Assembly: GCA_031255975.1 (NCBI GenBank)
Contig: JAIRRM010000120.1
Location: forward strand, 1 to 7,370
Direction of reading: 5' to 3'
DNA: 7,370 nucleotides
Source of the DNA: Propionibacteriaceae bacterium
GTDB taxonomy: Bacteria; Actinomycetota; Actinomycetes; Propionibacteriales; Propionibacteriaceae
Part shown: in pieces, positions 6,679 to 7,370 of the stretch
Layout of the letters: the number at the start of each line of letters is the position of its first letter
Position numbering within the stretch: position 1 is the first letter of the stretch
Notes under the pieces: model-generated
The model's input: the letters and a program-made list of their open reading frames with translations, nothing else
What the model was told of the DNA's origin: nothing
Databases searched by the model: none
Translations under genes and position numbers: made by a program

Positions 6679-6691
6679 AGCTACGCCAAGG

Positions 6692-6764
6692 TTATCCACA
6701 AAAACGCGGGTAATCCACAAGGGTTCTCCACAGGTGCTCCCGCGTGGATCGGCAGTTATCCACA
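6692..6764 (+). promoter_or_regulatory. Cluster of four DnaA-box-like 9-mers
   Basis: Two perfect TTATCCACA boxes (6692-6700 and 6756-6764) flank two single-mismatch boxes, TAATCCACA (6711-6719) and TTCTCCACA (6724-6732). All have the same direction, with start distances of 19, 13 and 32 bp. They lie between the divergent ileS and SAF-gene promoters. DnaA binding could regulate either gene, titrate DnaA, or recharge it. An origin is unlikely from the neighbours seen. Confidence 0.8.
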
Positions 6765-6790
6765 GATTTCAAGTTCGGGGGTTCCATCGC

Positions 6791-6819
6791 TTGACACTCT
6801 TCCGTAGCGTCGTGGTACC
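6791..6819 (+). promoter_or_regulatory. Candidate promoter of the SAF gene
   Basis: A perfect -35 TTGACA (6791-6796) is followed at 17 bp by a poor -10, GGTACC (6814-6819). That region sits between the inverted arms GCGTCG (6807-6812) and CGACGC (6823-6828), which might be an operator for a regulated promoter. The weak -10 keeps confidence low. Confidence 0.35.
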
Positions 6820-6855
6820 GAGCGACGCGGTGTCGCTTAAGAGATAGGACGAGCC

Positions 6856-7370
6856 ATGAAGACGCCTCCGGCGGCCCCAATTACCGCCGCCAATTTGCCC
6901 GCGCGGCGCAATCCCCGATTGTTGGCCATCGGTGTGTTATGTGTGGTGTTGGGCGGGTTGGGCACGGCGTTTGCCTTCCTCGCCGTCACCGACACCATTG
7001 AGGTGCTGGCGTTCGCCCGTACGGTTCCGGCAGGGCAACAACTGAGCCCCACAGACATCACCTCGGTACGTATCAACGCCACCACCGGGCTGGCCGTGGT
7101 TCCAGCAGAGCGCTACGACGAGGTGGTGGGCGCGCAGGTGTTGACGGATGTCGTCGCCGGTTCACTGGTGAACCCGGCTGGTGTCGGGTGGGTGCCACAA
7201 CCACGGGGGACGGTGGTCGTCGGGCTACGGTTACCGTACGGACGATTGCCCAGTACCGGGCTACGGGTGGGAGACGCGCTGTTGCTGGTGCCGTTGCCCG
7301 ACGAACGTGGCCTGAACTATGTGATGCCGACAGCCGACGTTGACCTCGGCACCGCCACCGCTGACCCGGT
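6856..7370 (+). CDS. Membrane-anchored SAF-domain protein, CpaB/RcpC-like (3' end outside window)
   Basis: The ATG at 6856 has AGGA (6846-6849) six bases upstream, a good ribosome site, and the frame stays open to the window end (171 residues seen). A basic start (ARRNPR, 16-21) leads into one hydrophobic helix (about 21-44), giving an N-in membrane anchor with the rest outside. A SAF domain follows: the beta strand and turn DTIEVLAFARTVPAGQQLSP (46-65), the DI of TDITSVRI, and the second part VVGAQVLTDVVAGSLVNPAGV (90-110). SAF proteins of this layout include CpaB/RcpC of Flp (Tad) pilus systems and FlgA-like chaperones; actinobacteria often have such a gene before cpa/tad genes. Downstream genes are not visible, so the pilus link is inference. 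It is divergent from ileS with the DnaA boxes in between. Confidence 0.8.
   Translation, partial: MKTPPAAPITAANLPARRNPRLLAIGVLCVVLGGLGTAFAFLAVTDTIEVLAFARTVPAGQQLSPTDITSVRINATTGLAVVPAERYDEVVGAQVLTDVVAGSLVNPAGVGWVPQPRGTVVVGLRLPYGRLPSTGLRVGDALLLVPLPDERGLNYVMPTADVDLGTATADP

Noticed and set aside
6547..6720. N-terminal extension of IleRS to an upstream start at 6720
   Set aside because: It would translate the promoter, leader hairpins and a DnaA box; family homology starts only after the ATG at 6546.
6692..6764. Chromosomal origin of replication
   Set aside because: Boxes are present but there is no adjacent dnaA, dnaN, rpmH or parAB, no clear AT-rich unwinding region, and only four boxes.

Overview
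The window looks like a chromosomal segment of a high-GC actinobacterium. The isoleucyl-tRNA synthetase closely resembles the Streptomyces-type enzyme as I remember it, GTG and leaderless starts occur, and genes are packed tightly on both strands. I cannot name a genus. The DnaA boxes are TTATCCACA rather than the TTGTCCACA usual in Streptomyces and mycobacteria, which hints at another actinobacterial lineage.

Layout: (1) 1-774, +, the 3' part of a DUF3048 (YerB-like) protein. (2) 775-1071, non-coding, with a hairpin terminator and a 28-bp sequence recurring every 64 bp (two near-identical copies plus a degenerate one over the DUF3048 stop). (3) 1072-2496, -, a DHA2-type MFS exporter. (4) 2533-3254, a higBA toxin-antitoxin module (+) bounded by two 42-bp direct repeats, the right one being the 3' end of ileS. 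(5) 3217-6546, -, ileS, a large IleRS with GTHH at the class I HIGH position and an unusually structured 5' leader. (6) 6651-6819, a divergent regulatory region with four same-direction DnaA-box-like 9-mers. (7) 6856-end, +, the 5' part of a membrane-anchored SAF-domain (CpaB/RcpC-like) gene.

The main points are these. The higBA module looks like a compact (about 680 bp) recombinase-less insertion at the 3' end of ileS, with the stop and last codons duplicated at the far side. Removing it would put ileS 40 bp upstream of the MFS gene in the same direction. Its promoter has an 18-bp perfect palindrome exactly filling the spacer plus one base of the -35, and probably makes a leaderless toxin mRNA. 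The GTHH signature of the IleRS matches a type associated with very high mupirocin resistance. The DnaA-box cluster sits away from any visible replication gene.
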